Shown in pieces: positions 26,536 through 35,441 of a DNA stretch of 64,000 nucleotides. Below the pieces are notes generated by a model. That model did no database searches, was not told where the DNA came from, and saw only the letters and a list, made by a program, of their open reading frames with translations. Each line of letters begins with the position of its first letter. The stretch's first letter is position 1. The stretch is from Pseudomonadales bacterium (lineage in GTDB: Bacteria; Pseudomonadota; Gammaproteobacteria; Pseudomonadales; Azotimanducaceae): positions 4,216,001 through 4,280,000 of the forward strand of contig WLWP01000001.1 of NCBI GenBank assembly GCA_012103505.1, written 5' to 3'. Both the position numbers and the translations under genes were made by a program.

Positions 26536-28239
26536 GTGGCTGGCCGCATACCCCAGAGTTTTATCAATGATTTGATTGACCGTCTCGACATTGTCGATGT
26601 GGTTGAGCGTCGTATGACGCTGAAGAAAACTGGCAAAAACTACTCCGGACTGTGCCCATTCCACGACGAAAAGACTCCTTCCTTCTCTGTCAGTCCCGAC
26701 AAGCAGTTTTTTCATTGTTTTGGATGTCAGGAGAGTGGCACGGCGCTCTCTTTCGTTATGAAGTTTGATCGGCTCGAGTTCGTTGAAGCTGTCGAGCAGA
26801 TTGCCGGTGACCTTGGTCTTGAGGTGCCTAGAGAGAAGAGTATCGGTTTTAGCAAACCGGCGGATCCTGGTCTCTATGATATTTTGCAGCGAGCAGAGCG
26901 GTACTTTCGACACGCCTTGCGTGATGCTACTACCGCAGTGCAATACCTCAAGGACCGCGGCCTAACAGGTGAGATAGCGCGTGACTTTGGCATCGGTTAC
27001 GCACCTGAAGGCTGGCAAAATCTAGAAGAAAATCTGGACGGAATAACTCAACAGCAGCTTTTGGATGCGGGTCTTGCGATCACAAATGATACAGGTCGGA
27101 CCTACGATAGATTTCGAGATCGTGTCATGTTTCCGATTAAAGACACGAGAGGTAGGGTCATTGGTTTTGGTGGGCGTACGATGGTCAGCGGAGATGGGCC
27201 CAAGTACCTTAATTCGCCAGAAACGGAGGTCTTTCACAAAGGTAATGAGCTTTACGGTCTGTATGAGGCGAGAAAAGCACTACGACGGATCGATCGATTG
27301 ATCGTTGTTGAGGGTTATATGGATGTTGTAGCCCTTGCCCAATTTGGCGTCGCGAACGTCGTCGCCACGTTAGGAACTGCATCCGGAACTCCGCATTTTC
27401 AGAAACTCTATCGCTATAGTGACGAGGTGGTCTGCTGTTTTGATGGTGATCAAGCCGGACGGCAGGCAGCTTGGAAAGCGCTAGAAAATGCCTTGCCCAC
27501 CCTAAATGAAAATAGACAGCTCAAATTCGTTTTTCTGGATGAGGGTCAGGATCCAGACAGTCTAATTAGAGAGCAGGGCAAAGAAGCATTCGTAAAGTTG
27601 GTTGCCAATGCTCAAGGTGCTATGGACTTACTTTTTAAACGCCTTGGATCGGGATTGGATCTGACCAGCATCGATGGACAGGCGCGATTTGCAGGTTTGG
27701 CGGCACCGTATGTTGAAAAACTGTCACCAGGCGTTTTACGCACTTTGGTTGAACAACGTGTAGCCGAAACGGCCGGGTTAAAGCGCCCGCTAGCGACTGG
27801 ACCGGAGCGTAGACGGGTTGAGCCAACGACAGAAATAGGGTTAGATAAGGTAAGTGAGCGTTTACTTACATTACTTCTCAAGTACCCCATCTTTTGGTCC
27901 GAACTAGACCAAAAGTTGCGACAAGACGTACTCGAAGTTAGTGCGGTAGAAAGTGTTTTCGGTGAAATTCTGCGTTACGTCGGCCTCAATGAGAGCGTTG
28001 ATACTGAGGAGTTACTGATACGTTTTGGCGATGACTCGCGTTGGGATCGCTCTTTAACGGGATTGGCTGAGAGGCAGCTGGAAATTGGCCGAGAGGAGCT
28101 GAGTAAGGAGTTTCCAGAAATTTGCGCGCTCTTTGTGCGCAATTTGAGGGCCAGAGAACGTAAGTCTAATTTACAAAACCTTAAAGAATCACCAAATATT
28201 GATGGACTTCGCAAATTTTTGGCGGACCGAGAACGGTAA
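26536..28239 (+). CDS. dnaG: DNA primase
   Basis: This 567-residue primase makes RNA primers at the replication fork. The CHC2 zinc finger uses Cys40, His43, Cys61 and Cys64. The TOPRIM motif is VVEGYMDVVAL, with a DGDQAGRQA acidic cluster downstream. The C-terminal DnaB-binding region is present but weakly conserved. A GTG start is used (MAGRIPQSF), as is common for dnaG and consistent with low expression within this operon. Confidence 0.96.
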   Translation: MAGRIPQSFINDLIDRLDIVDVVERRMTLKKTGKNYSGLCPFHDEKTPSFSVSPDKQFFHCFGCQESGTALSFVMKFDRLEFVEAVEQIAGDLGLEVPREKSIGFSKPADPGLYDILQRAERYFRHALRDATTAVQYLKDRGLTGEIARDFGIGYAPEGWQNLEENLDGITQQQLLDAGLAITNDTGRTYDRFRDRVMFPIKDTRGRVIGFGGRTMVSGDGPKYLNSPETEVFHKGNELYGLYEARKALRRIDRLIVVEGYMDVVALAQFGVANVVATLGTASGTPHFQKLYRYSDEVVCCFDGDQAGRQAAWKALENALPTLNENRQLKFVFLDEGQDPDSLIREQGKEAFVKLVANAQGAMDLLFKRLGSGLDLTSIDGQARFAGLAAPYVEKLSPGVLRTLVEQRVAETAGLKRPLATGPERRRVEPTTEIGLDKVSERLLTLLLKYPIFWSELDQKLRQDVLEVSAVESVFGEILRYVGLNESVDTEELLIRFGDDSRWDRSLTGLAERQLEIGREELSKEFPEICALFVRNLRARERKSNLQNLKESPNIDGLRKFLADRER

Positions 28240-28269
28240 AAAGCCTACATTTAATTAGTTGATTTCTGG

Positions 28270-28298
28270 TGGCATAACCCCATCTAGGCCAGTATAAT
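28270..28298 (+). promoter_or_regulatory. candidate promoter between dnaG and rpoD
   Basis: A perfect TATAAT (28293-28298) lies in the 219-base dnaG-rpoD gap. The -35 at 17-base spacing (TGGCAT, 28270-28275) is weak. An internal rpoD promoter would match the arrangement known for E. coli, where extra promoters drive rpoD. The leader would be about 150 bases. Confidence 0.4.
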
Positions 28299-28458
28299 CG
28301 CGCGTTCGCCTATGGGGGATGCCCGACCAAACGAGGGCCGGATCTAAGAGATCCACACAAACAAAGATAGGCGGTTCAAAAAACTCTAACGGCCGATGCT
28401 CTGGAATGACTGGATTCCTGGAGTGCGGTGCCACCTACTCTCTATAAATCGAGGTGAT

Positions 28459-30312
28459 ATGAGTAATCAGACCACAACGGCGCAACAACAGTCTCGACTA
28501 AAAGAACTGATCGCCAAAGGCAAAGAACAGGGCTTCCTCACTTACGGCGAGGTCAATGATCACTTGCCCGATGATATCTCTGATCCTGAACAGATCGAAG
28601 ACATCATCCGCATGATCAACGATATGGGTATCACAGTCTACGAGACTGCGCCCGATGCCGATGAGTTGCTAACGACGGAAGAAAACACGGCTGATGAGCT
28701 GGCTGCAGAAGAAGCCGCGGCAGCATTGGCAGCGGTGGAAACTGAAGCAGGGAGAACCACAGACCCAGTTCGCATGTACATGCGCGAGATGGGTACGGTA
28801 GAGCTTCTGACCCGCGAAGGTGAGATCGCGATCGCGAAACGTATCGAAGAAGGTATTCGAGATATGTTGACCGCTCTTGCGGGATTTCCAGGTCCGGTTG
28901 AGTACATCCTCGAGACGTATGCCTTCGTGACCAAGGAAGACAAGCTCGCGAACCTCCTTGTTGGATATCTCGATCCGACTGACCACGTACCAGCAGCAAC
29001 GCAGGTTGGTCCGGACGGCGTCAAAGTTACGAACAAAGATAACAAAGATGACGACGACGAAGAGGAAGAGAAAACTGGTCCGGACCCTGAAGAAGCTAAG
29101 AAGCGTTTCTCAACGCTTAAGCGTCAGTACAACCGAACGCAGAAAATCCTGGCCGAAAAAGGTCGGGATAGTAAAGAAGGACGCGCCCAGCTTGAAAAAC
29201 TTGGTGAAGCGTTTTGCTGCTTCAAACTTGTGCCTAAGCACTTCGATCACATCGTTAGGATGGCGCGTGATGCGCTAGATATAGTACGTCGACACGAACG
29301 TTCTATCCTGACCTGCGTCGTGCGACATGGCAAAGTACCTAGGGATGTGTTCCGCAAAGAATATCTTGGCAATGAAATTAGTGTTACGTGGATTAACAAG
29401 TTAGTAAAAGCTAAGAAAGAATATTCCTCACCGCTAGAAGCGCAGCGCGAAGATATTCTGCGCGCGCAAAAGAAACTAAAGAGTTTGAGCAAGCTGACGG
29501 GACTGACAGTCGTCGAGATCAAAGACATCAATCGCCGTATGTCGCTCGGTGAAGCGAAAGCCAGACGCGCGAAGAAAGACATGGTTGAAGCGAACCTTCG
29601 ACTCGTTATATCGATTGCGAAGAAGTATACGAACCGGGGTTTGCAGTTCTTAGATCTAATCCAAGAAGGCAACATCGGCTTGATGAAGGCGGTGGACAAG
29701 TTTGAGTATCGTCGCGGTTACAAGTTCTCTACCTATGCGACTTGGTGGATCCGCCAAGCGATCACTCGGTCAATTGCTGACCAAGCTCGCACGATCCGGA
29801 TTCCCGTGCATATGATCGAAACGATCAATAAGCTCAACCGCGTCTCTCGACAAATGCTCCAAGAAATGGGCCGGGAACCGACTCCAGAAGAGCTTGGCGA
29901 ACGCATGGAAATGCCAGAAGACAAGGTTCGTCGAGTACTCAAAATTGCGAAAGAACCGATTTCTATGGAAACCCCCATTGGCGATGATGAAGATTCGCAT
30001 CTGGGAGATTTCATCGAAGACACAACGATTGGCTCACCGATTGAGCTCGCCACTGGTGAAGGACTGAAGGAGGCAACTCGTGATGTTCTCGGCGGTCTGA
30101 CCGCTCGTGAGGCGAAAGTCCTACGGATGCGTTTTGGTATCGACATGAACACGGACCACACGCTCGAAGAAGTGGGTAAACAGTTTGATGTTACTCGAGA
30201 ACGCATACGCCAAATCGAAGCTAAGGCACTTAGAAAACTCCGACATCCAAGTCGTTCAGAACATTTAAGAAGTTTCTTGGATGAGTGGATGGAAGCGTTA
30301 GGACGAGGTTAG
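28459..30312 (+). CDS. rpoD: RNA polymerase primary sigma factor RpoD
   Basis: This 617-residue housekeeping sigma-70 has region 1.1, then [16 protein letters not shown] (region 1.2). An acidic non-conserved insert follows, with a run of Asp and Glu around residues 197-205. Regions 2-3 contain [17 protein letters not shown] sequence and region 4 ends in [25 protein letters not shown] 28459 follows GAGGTG. An upstream in-frame ATG at 28396 adds 21 unlike residues and is rejected. It is the last gene of the operon, with a strong terminator after it. Confidence 0.97.
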   Translation: MSNQTTTAQQQSRLKELIAKGKEQGFLTYGEVNDHLPDDISDPEQIEDIIRMINDMGITVYETAPDADELLTTEENTADELAAEEAAAALAAVETEAGRTTDPVRMYMREMGTVELLTREGEIAIAKRIEEGIRDMLTALAGFPGPVEYILETYAFVTKEDKLANLLVGYLDPTDHVPAATQVGPDGVKVTNKDNKDDDDEEEEKTGPDPEEAKKRFSTLKRQYNRTQKILAEKGRDSKEGRAQLEKLGEAFCCFKLVPKHFDHIVRMARDALDIVRRHERSILTCVVRHGKVPRDVFRKEYLGNEISVTWINKLVKAKKEYSSPLEAQREDILRAQKKLKSLSKLTGLTVVEIKDINRRMSLGEAKARRAKKDMVEANLRLVISIAKKYTNRGLQFLDLIQEGNIGLMKAVDKFEYRRGYKFSTYATWWIRQAITRSIADQARTIRIPVHMIETINKLNRVSRQMLQEMGREPTPEELGERMEMPEDKVRRVLKIAKEPISMETPIGDDEDSHLGDFIEDTTIGSPIELATGEGLKEATRDVLGGLTAREAKVLRMRFGIDMNTDHTLEEVGKQFDVTRERIRQIEAKALRKLRHPSRSEHLRSFLDEWMEALGRG

Positions 30313-30340
30313 AGATCGTATAGATCGAAATGACGATCAG

Positions 30341-30368
30341 AAAAAACCCGGCAACTGCCGGGTTTTTT
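30341..30368 (+). terminator. rho-independent terminator after rpoD
   Basis: A stem of AACCCGGCA-type arms (CCCGGCA / TGCCGGG) with a tiny loop is flanked by an A-run on the left and a T-run (30363-30368) on the right. It ends the rpsU-rpoD operon, and its symmetry would also stop transcripts from the convergent PEP-CTERM gene. Confidence 0.9.
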
Positions 30369-30389
30369 GTCTTAGCGGTCTTTTTTTAT

Positions 30390-31002
30390 TTAGCGGTCTT
30401 TGCGTCTACGCCAAACCATGAGCATCAAACCAGGGATGAGCAACGCTAATGCACTTGGCTCTGGGACAGATACTGGTAGTTGTATCACAGGGATGATGGG
30501 GTCGTTGTCACCCGGTGGTATCACAACCGGTGGAATCTTGGGTTCGTCCTCTGGTTCCTTTTCAGGCTTCGGAGGTAGCCGAGAGTCATCTTCGGCAATT
30601 TGTTGTTTTGGCGGCGGTGATTGGCGGGGCGTCGGGACGTCTGGAATTGTGCGCACGATTTGTCGCTGTGATGCCATATCAGCGAGGTCGATAATCCCTG
30701 TCCACTCTGGGGTGCCATCTTGACCACTGATCAACCAGTCTGGGTCATTCTGCCAAGTCGAAGGGTAGACATCTGGCATGCGCTGAACTGGCTTTCGTGG
30801 GCTGACGCGTGCGGGTCGATGTTATCAATCTAGTTACACTGGATCGTGGTGGCGATCGCACAGCCCGTTGGATATGCCCGAGGCGGTCTTGCAACGCAAA
30901 TTGCGCGCGCTCTGTAACGAGGCTCGCTGAGATATCGATGGCGAGGCTGTTCGCGTTTGCTGCAAAAGTCAGTGAGATTGCGATTAGGATTAGATATTTC
31001 AT
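30390..31002 (-). pseudogene. PEP-CTERM-sorted secreted protein, apparently frameshifted
   Basis: Two overlapping minus-strand frames together look like one exported protein. The first (31002 down to 30745) starts with a signal peptide, MKYLILIAISLTFAANANS. The second (open from 30821 to 30390) has a proline-rich middle and ends VPEPSALALLIPGLMLMVWRRRKDR-like, a PEP motif, hydrophobic helix and basic tail. That tail is the PEP-CTERM exosortase sorting signal. The switch must fall between about 30821 and 30745. PEP-CTERM proteins need a signal peptide, so the gene is probably broken or mis-sequenced rather than starting at ATG 30779. No exosortase gene is in the window. Confidence 0.65.
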
Positions 31003-31092
31003 GAGACAAGCTTACGGGTAGACCGACGCCTGCGTGTGTAGCTATTGTTCGAGGATGTAAGCGTATATTTACGTCCCAGTTGCCCTCTGTAA

Positions 31093-31121
31093 TGGACGTT
31101 GGTCCCGCGCGTGGCTAAGAT
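31093..31121 (+). promoter_or_regulatory. candidate tRNA promoter with GC-rich discriminator
   Basis: A TGGACG -35-like box (31093-31098) and a TAAGAT -10 box (31116-31121) with 17-base spacing are followed by AGCGCCGCG. Such a GC-rich discriminator is typical of stringently controlled tRNA promoters. Confidence 0.4.
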
Positions 31122-31132
31122 AGCGCCGCGTT

Positions 31133-31209
31133 GGGCCTATAGCTCAGTTGGTTAGAGCAGTGGACTCATAATCCATTGGTCCCAGGTTCGAGTCCTGGTG
31201 GGCCCACCA
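31133..31209 (+). tRNA. tRNA with CAT anticodon, probably tRNA-Ile2 (lysidine type)
   Basis: The 77-base cloverleaf is complete. The acceptor is GGGCCTA pairing TGGGCCC, the D-arm is GCTC/GAGC, and the anticodon stem GTGGA/TCCAT has loop CTCATAA. The T-arm is CCAGG/CCTGG with TTCGAGT, and CCA is encoded. The CAT anticodon fits elongator Met or Ile2. Elongator Met tRNAs I know from gammaproteobacteria start GGCTACG, whereas GGGCCT starts resemble Ile2, which TilS converts to read AUA. It follows rpoD, as in Pseudomonas, and precedes the polysaccharide region. Confidence 0.93.
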
Positions 31210-31374
31210 TATGATCCTGCTACGCACCCTCGTCACGAGTTTCTTTGCGAAAACGGGTATTTAGTGAGAGTCTTTCGGAAGCATCGTGGGGCTGGGTTCA
31301 GCTATAAGTGGGCGTACGAAGATCGATGAATCCATGAGCTTCCGTCTTGGTTCAGGCATAATCGCGACTTTCCT

Positions 31375-32538
31375 TTGGTCGAATATCGATTGACTACGAT
31401 TCCTTTACATCACGCAACACTCGACGAGTCTGAAGTGATGAAAAATCTTGCTGAGGTTATCGCTAGCGGTGAATTGCAAGGTAATGGTCCGTTTACGAAA
31501 AAGTGCCATGATTGGTTGGAGAACCTTTATGGCGCTCCTGCGCTGTTGACACATTCCTGCACAGCCGCACTCGATATGGCGATGATGTTGGTGGATTTTA
31601 CAAGTGAGCGGAATGAAGTAATCCTTCCCTCCTTCACCTTTGTTTCTACAGCAACCTGCATTGTTAATAGTGGTGGTGTACCTGTCTTTGTTGATGTTGA
31701 TCCGGCGACATGCAACATAGATCCCGCCCAGGTTGAGAGTGCCGTTACAGACAAAACTGCTGCGATCGTGGCCGTCCACTATGCGGGTGTTTGTGCAGAT
31801 ATGGATGCGCTGGCAGAGATTTGCAGGCGGCATGATCTAATATTGATCGAGGATGCCGCCCAGGCACTTTTATCTCGCTACAAGGGACGCCACGCCTGCA
31901 CGCTATCGGACATGGCTTGTTTGAGTTTTCACGAAACTAAGAACCTAGTTTCTGGAGAAGGCGGCGCTCTCGTGGTAACAAATCCGTCCTTCATAGACCG
32001 AGCCAGAGTCATTCGTGACAAAGGTACGAACAGATACGACTTCTTTCGCCCTGGTTCTACGTTGGATAAGTACTCGTGGCAAGACAAAGGGTCATCATTC
32101 CTACCGAGTGAGTTGATAGCTGCAGTCTTATTTCAACAGCTTGGTCAAGCAGAGCGAATAACGCAACGGAGAGTCGAACTCTGGCATTGGTACCGCGATC
32201 ATCTGTCCGTTTTAGAAGAAAAAGGATTTTTCCGCATCGGGAAGGTGCCGCCGGATTGTGAAACCAACGGCCATATCTTCTATCTCTTGTGTGAGACGTC
32301 GTCCGAGCGAGATGATCTTCTGGAGCATTTGAAGAACGACGGGATTGGGGCGCAGTTCCACTATATCCCACTACATTCCTCAGTAGGCGCCAGAAAGTTT
32401 AACGCGCGAACGATCGGTGACATGAAGCACACGGACAGTGTTGCTAGTCGAATGGTAAGACTTCCTTCTTATGCGCATATGACTTTAGATGACTCGAATA
32501 AAGTCGTACGCGCTGTATACAGTTTCTATGAGTCCTAA
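31375..32538 (+). CDS. wecE: dTDP-4-amino-4,6-dideoxyhexose transaminase (WecE/RffA-like)
   Basis: This 387-residue PLP enzyme of the DegT/DnrJ/EryC1 family is closely similar to E. coli WecE. Shared segments include HSCTAALDMAMML, EDAAQALLSRYKG and SFHETKNLVSGEGG, where the lysine in HETKN binds PLP. It should aminate dTDP-4-keto-6-deoxyglucose made by RfbA and RfbB encoded next. The start is uncertain: TTG 31375 is used and TTG 31390 is an alternative. No WecD-type acetyltransferase is nearby, so the amino group may be modified differently or left free. Confidence 0.88.
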   Translation: MVEYRLTTIPLHHATLDESEVMKNLAEVIASGELQGNGPFTKKCHDWLENLYGAPALLTHSCTAALDMAMMLVDFTSERNEVILPSFTFVSTATCIVNSGGVPVFVDVDPATCNIDPAQVESAVTDKTAAIVAVHYAGVCADMDALAEICRRHDLILIEDAAQALLSRYKGRHACTLSDMACLSFHETKNLVSGEGGALVVTNPSFIDRARVIRDKGTNRYDFFRPGSTLDKYSWQDKGSSFLPSELIAAVLFQQLGQAERITQRRVELWHWYRDHLSVLEEKGFFRIGKVPPDCETNGHIFYLLCETSSERDDLLEHLKNDGIGAQFHYIPLHSSVGARKFNARTIGDMKHTDSVASRMVRLPSYAHMTLDDSNKVVRAVYSFYES

Positions 32539-32571
32539 ATCGGAAGCTGTGCTTTTGGAGTCTGCTAACAC

Positions 32572-33615
32572 ATGAAACTTCTGATTACGGGAGGGGCTGG
32601 ATTCATTGGTTCTGCGGCCGTGCGTTGTGCGGTTGCGCTTGGCCATGAGGTGCTCAATGTAGATGCCCTAACTTATGCAGGTGATCTTGCCACGGTATCT
32701 TCTGTGGAAAACTCCGCCTTGTATCGGTTTGCAAGATTGGATATCACAGATCTGTCTTCGCTCAGGCACGCAGTTCGGGACTTTGGCCCCGATGCAATCC
32801 TACATTTTGCTGCTGAAACCCATGTTGACCGTTCGATAGATGATCCGACTGGTTTCGTCCAGACCAATGTCGTCGGAACGACCAACCTTCTCGATGCCGC
32901 GCTACATTTCTATAGCGAAATATCAGGGTCAAAGAAAGCCAATTTCCGATTCATTAGTGTTTCTACGGATGAGGTCTATGGCAGTTTAGGAAGTGACGGA
33001 TACTTCAATGAGACGCTACCTTACGATCCGAGTTCGCCCTACTCGGCGAGTAAGGCAGCAGCCGATCATATGTGCAAGGCTTGGTATAGAACCTACGGGC
33101 TACCTGTGATCGTTACTAATTGTTCGAACAATTTTGGCCCTTATCAGCACCCGGAAAAACTGATTCCTACTGTTGTACAAGCAGCACTCGAAGGCTCGGA
33201 TATTCCCGTTTATGGTACTGGTTTGAATGTGCGAGATTGGCTGTACGTTGACGATCACATCAATGCGATCTTCAGCATATTGGTGCACGGACAACCTGGT
33301 GATACTTATTGCGTGGGCGGAAATTGTGAGAAGACAAATTTGGATATTGTCTCGGAGATCTGTGAGATCTTGGATAGACGCTTCAAAAAACCGTCAGGCG
33401 ACGGGTTCTCATCACAGATTGTCATGGTACAAGATAGACTTGGCCATGACTTCAGATATGCAATCGACAACAGCAAACTTGTTGAACTAACAGGTTGGAA
33501 GACGTCAAAGACTTTTTTGGAAAGGCTCGGAGAGACGGTTGATTGGTTTGTAGATCACCGCGATTGGTTGTCCAAACACGAAGGACGGCTAGGCTTGGGC
33601 AACAAAAATACTTAG
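32572..33615 (+). CDS. rfbB: dTDP-glucose 4,6-dehydratase
   Basis: This 347-residue short-chain dehydrogenase/epimerase family enzyme has the NAD-binding GGAGFIGSA at residues 7-15. It also has ETHVDRSIDDP, the STDEVYG catalytic segment and YSASKAAADHM (the YxxxK pair). It makes dTDP-4-keto-6-deoxyglucose. It starts 33 bases after wecE and ends 17 before rfbA. RfbC and RfbD for dTDP-rhamnose are absent, so the product is probably directed to the amino sugar. Confidence 0.95.
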   Translation: MKLLITGGAGFIGSAAVRCAVALGHEVLNVDALTYAGDLATVSSVENSALYRFARLDITDLSSLRHAVRDFGPDAILHFAAETHVDRSIDDPTGFVQTNVVGTTNLLDAALHFYSEISGSKKANFRFISVSTDEVYGSLGSDGYFNETLPYDPSSPYSASKAAADHMCKAWYRTYGLPVIVTNCSNNFGPYQHPEKLIPTVVQAALEGSDIPVYGTGLNVRDWLYVDDHINAIFSILVHGQPGDTYCVGGNCEKTNLDIVSEICEILDRRFKKPSGDGFSSQIVMVQDRLGHDFRYAIDNSKLVELTGWKTSKTFLERLGETVDWFVDHRDWLSKHEGRLGLGNKNT

Positions 33616-33632
33616 CTTGCTTGGAGGCAACA

Positions 33633-34505
33633 GTGTGGAAAGGAATTATTCTCGCAGGCGGTAGCGGCACCCGTCTTGCACCGTTAACAAAAGTCACGAA
33701 TAAGCACCTGTTACCGGTTTACGACAAGCCTATGATCTACTACCCGCTTACTACTTTGATGTTGTGTGGGATACGGGACATAGTAATTGTATCTAGCCCG
33801 GATTCACTTCCGAAGTTCGAAAGTCTCCTGGGCTCTGGTCAACAATGGGGCATTCAACTTAGTTATTCGGAGCAAAGCGAGCCGAGAGGAATCGCAGATA
33901 GTTTTCTTTGCGCAGAGGACTTCATCCGTGATTCGAATACCGCGCTGATTCTAGGGGATAATATTTTCTACGGTTCTGGATTGCCGCAAAGATTGCAGCT
34001 TGCAATGGACCGGATGCGAGGTGCATGCGTGTTGGGTTACGAAGTGGCTGACCCGAGCGCGTTTGGAGTTGTGGAACTTGATGAAAACGGTAAGCCAATC
34101 AGTTTGGTTGAGAAACCTTTGGAGCCAAGGTCAAATCTAGCGGTGACTGGTTTGTACTTTTATGACCATAGGGTTTTAGACATGGCGAAGGACTTAGCGC
34201 CGTCGAAAAGAGGTGAGCTGGAAATTACGGATATCAATCGAATCTACCAAGAAATCGAAGCCTTGGATGTTGTTACATTAGGCCGGGGTACAGCATGGTT
34301 GGATGGAGGAACCCACAGTGATCTTTTTGAAGCAAGCCAGTTTATAAAAGTGATCGAAGAACGTACCGGTCTCAAGGTGGCGTGTCCGGAGGAAGTCGCA
34401 ATTCGATCCGGGTTCATCGAGCATAGTGATCTCGAGAGATTGGTATCTGACATGCCCCCGAATGGGTATCGCGAATATCTATCTGCTGTATTAGCATCTT
34501 TATGA
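33633..34505 (+). CDS. rfbA: glucose-1-phosphate thymidylyltransferase
   Basis: This 290-residue nucleotidyltransferase makes dTDP-glucose. KGIILAGGSGTRLAPLT is at the N-terminus, followed by NKHLLPVYDKPMIYYPL and LGDNIFYGSGL. The GTG start at 33633 is set by a clear GGAGG at 33622-33626, 6 bases upstream. A longer frame from 33543 overlaps rfbB and lacks family similarity there. The C-terminal region is complete. Confidence 0.94.
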   Translation: MWKGIILAGGSGTRLAPLTKVTNKHLLPVYDKPMIYYPLTTLMLCGIRDIVIVSSPDSLPKFESLLGSGQQWGIQLSYSEQSEPRGIADSFLCAEDFIRDSNTALILGDNIFYGSGLPQRLQLAMDRMRGACVLGYEVADPSAFGVVELDENGKPISLVEKPLEPRSNLAVTGLYFYDHRVLDMAKDLAPSKRGELEITDINRIYQEIEALDVVTLGRGTAWLDGGTHSDLFEASQFIKVIEERTGLKVACPEEVAIRSGFIEHSDLERLVSDMPPNGYREYLSAVLASL

Positions 34506-34553
34506 TTTCTTTTTAGCCCATGGCGATCTATTTCGTTCTAAGCTTCTGATTCT

Positions 34554-35441
34554 ATGAAGTTCTCAATTGCGATCCCAAGCCTTAACCAGGGCGAATACAT
34601 CGAACGCACACTGCGATCTGTTTTGGCAGAAGCTGAACGTGTTTCATTGGAAGTGATAGTGCAGGATGGGAACAGTACCGATCAGAGTCATCATGTGCTG
34701 CTGAAATACAAAGATCACCCTTCTCTTTCAGTGAATATAGAACCTGACAGTGGTCAGAGCGATGCGATTAATCGCGCACTTGCGCGAAGCACCGGTGACA
34801 TCTTCGGTTGGCTCAACTCCGATGACGTGCTGCTACCTGGGGCCCTAGAAAAGGTCCAAAAGTTGTTCGAAGAGGTGCCAGAAACTGAGTTAGTCTATGG
34901 TGATGCGGTCTTTATCGATGAGCGAGACGAGATTGTGTCACCATATCCGACAGGCGACTTCTGCGTTGAGGTCATGCGACATCGTTGTTCCGTTTCTCAG
35001 CCATCCGTATTCTTTCGGGCGAGTGTCTTTGAAGAGGTGGGAGGCTTAGACGAACGCTTAAACTACTGTATGGACTATGACCTGTGGATGGCGTTACTTA
35101 CGCGGGGTGTACGAGCACGTCGAATAAATGAAGTCCTATCAGCCACACGCTTGCACGACCAAACTAAGACGCACACCGGAGGGTTACACTTCATTCAAGA
35201 AATCTTGAGTATGCAGCAGGCGCGTTTGCCAGAACCTTCGACAGTGTGGAGGCTCTATGAAACGGCTCGACGCGAACCAATAAGTAAAATCAAATCAAAA
35301 ACCACGCGGTTCCTGATCGCCGCCTTATTGACGAGCTTACAGCGCCCCAAATTCGTGATTGAAGCTCTCAATTCTGGAATCGAACGAATCGGTGCTCACA
35401 ATCAGTCTAAGAAGATTGTGAGCAAGAGTTTACGTATATGA
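34554..35441 (+). CDS. GT2 family glycosyltransferase
   Basis: This 295-residue GT-A fold protein has the nucleotide-binding start SIAIPSLNQGEYIERTL, VQDGNSTD, and WLNSDDVLLPGAL carrying the DxD-equivalent acidic pair. It adds a sugar from a nucleotide donor during glycan synthesis; donor and acceptor are unknown. It is paralogous to the N-terminal domain of the 1691-residue protein at 55231-60306, sharing GQSDAINRA/GQSDGISKG and YCMDYDLW/YCMDYELW. Its last codons overlap the next gene by 4 bases. Confidence 0.88.
   Translation: MKFSIAIPSLNQGEYIERTLRSVLAEAERVSLEVIVQDGNSTDQSHHVLLKYKDHPSLSVNIEPDSGQSDAINRALARSTGDIFGWLNSDDVLLPGALEKVQKLFEEVPETELVYGDAVFIDERDEIVSPYPTGDFCVEVMRHRCSVSQPSVFFRASVFEEVGGLDERLNYCMDYDLWMALLTRGVRARRINEVLSATRLHDQTKTHTGGLHFIQEILSMQQARLPEPSTVWRLYETARREPISKIKSKTTRFLIAALLTSLQRPKFVIEALNSGIERIGAHNQSKKIVSKSLRI

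Noticed and set aside
29733..30206. 157-codon minus-strand frame inside rpoD
   Set aside because: Antisense shadow of the conserved sigma-70 regions 2-4, Ser/Arg-rich with no recognisable domain.
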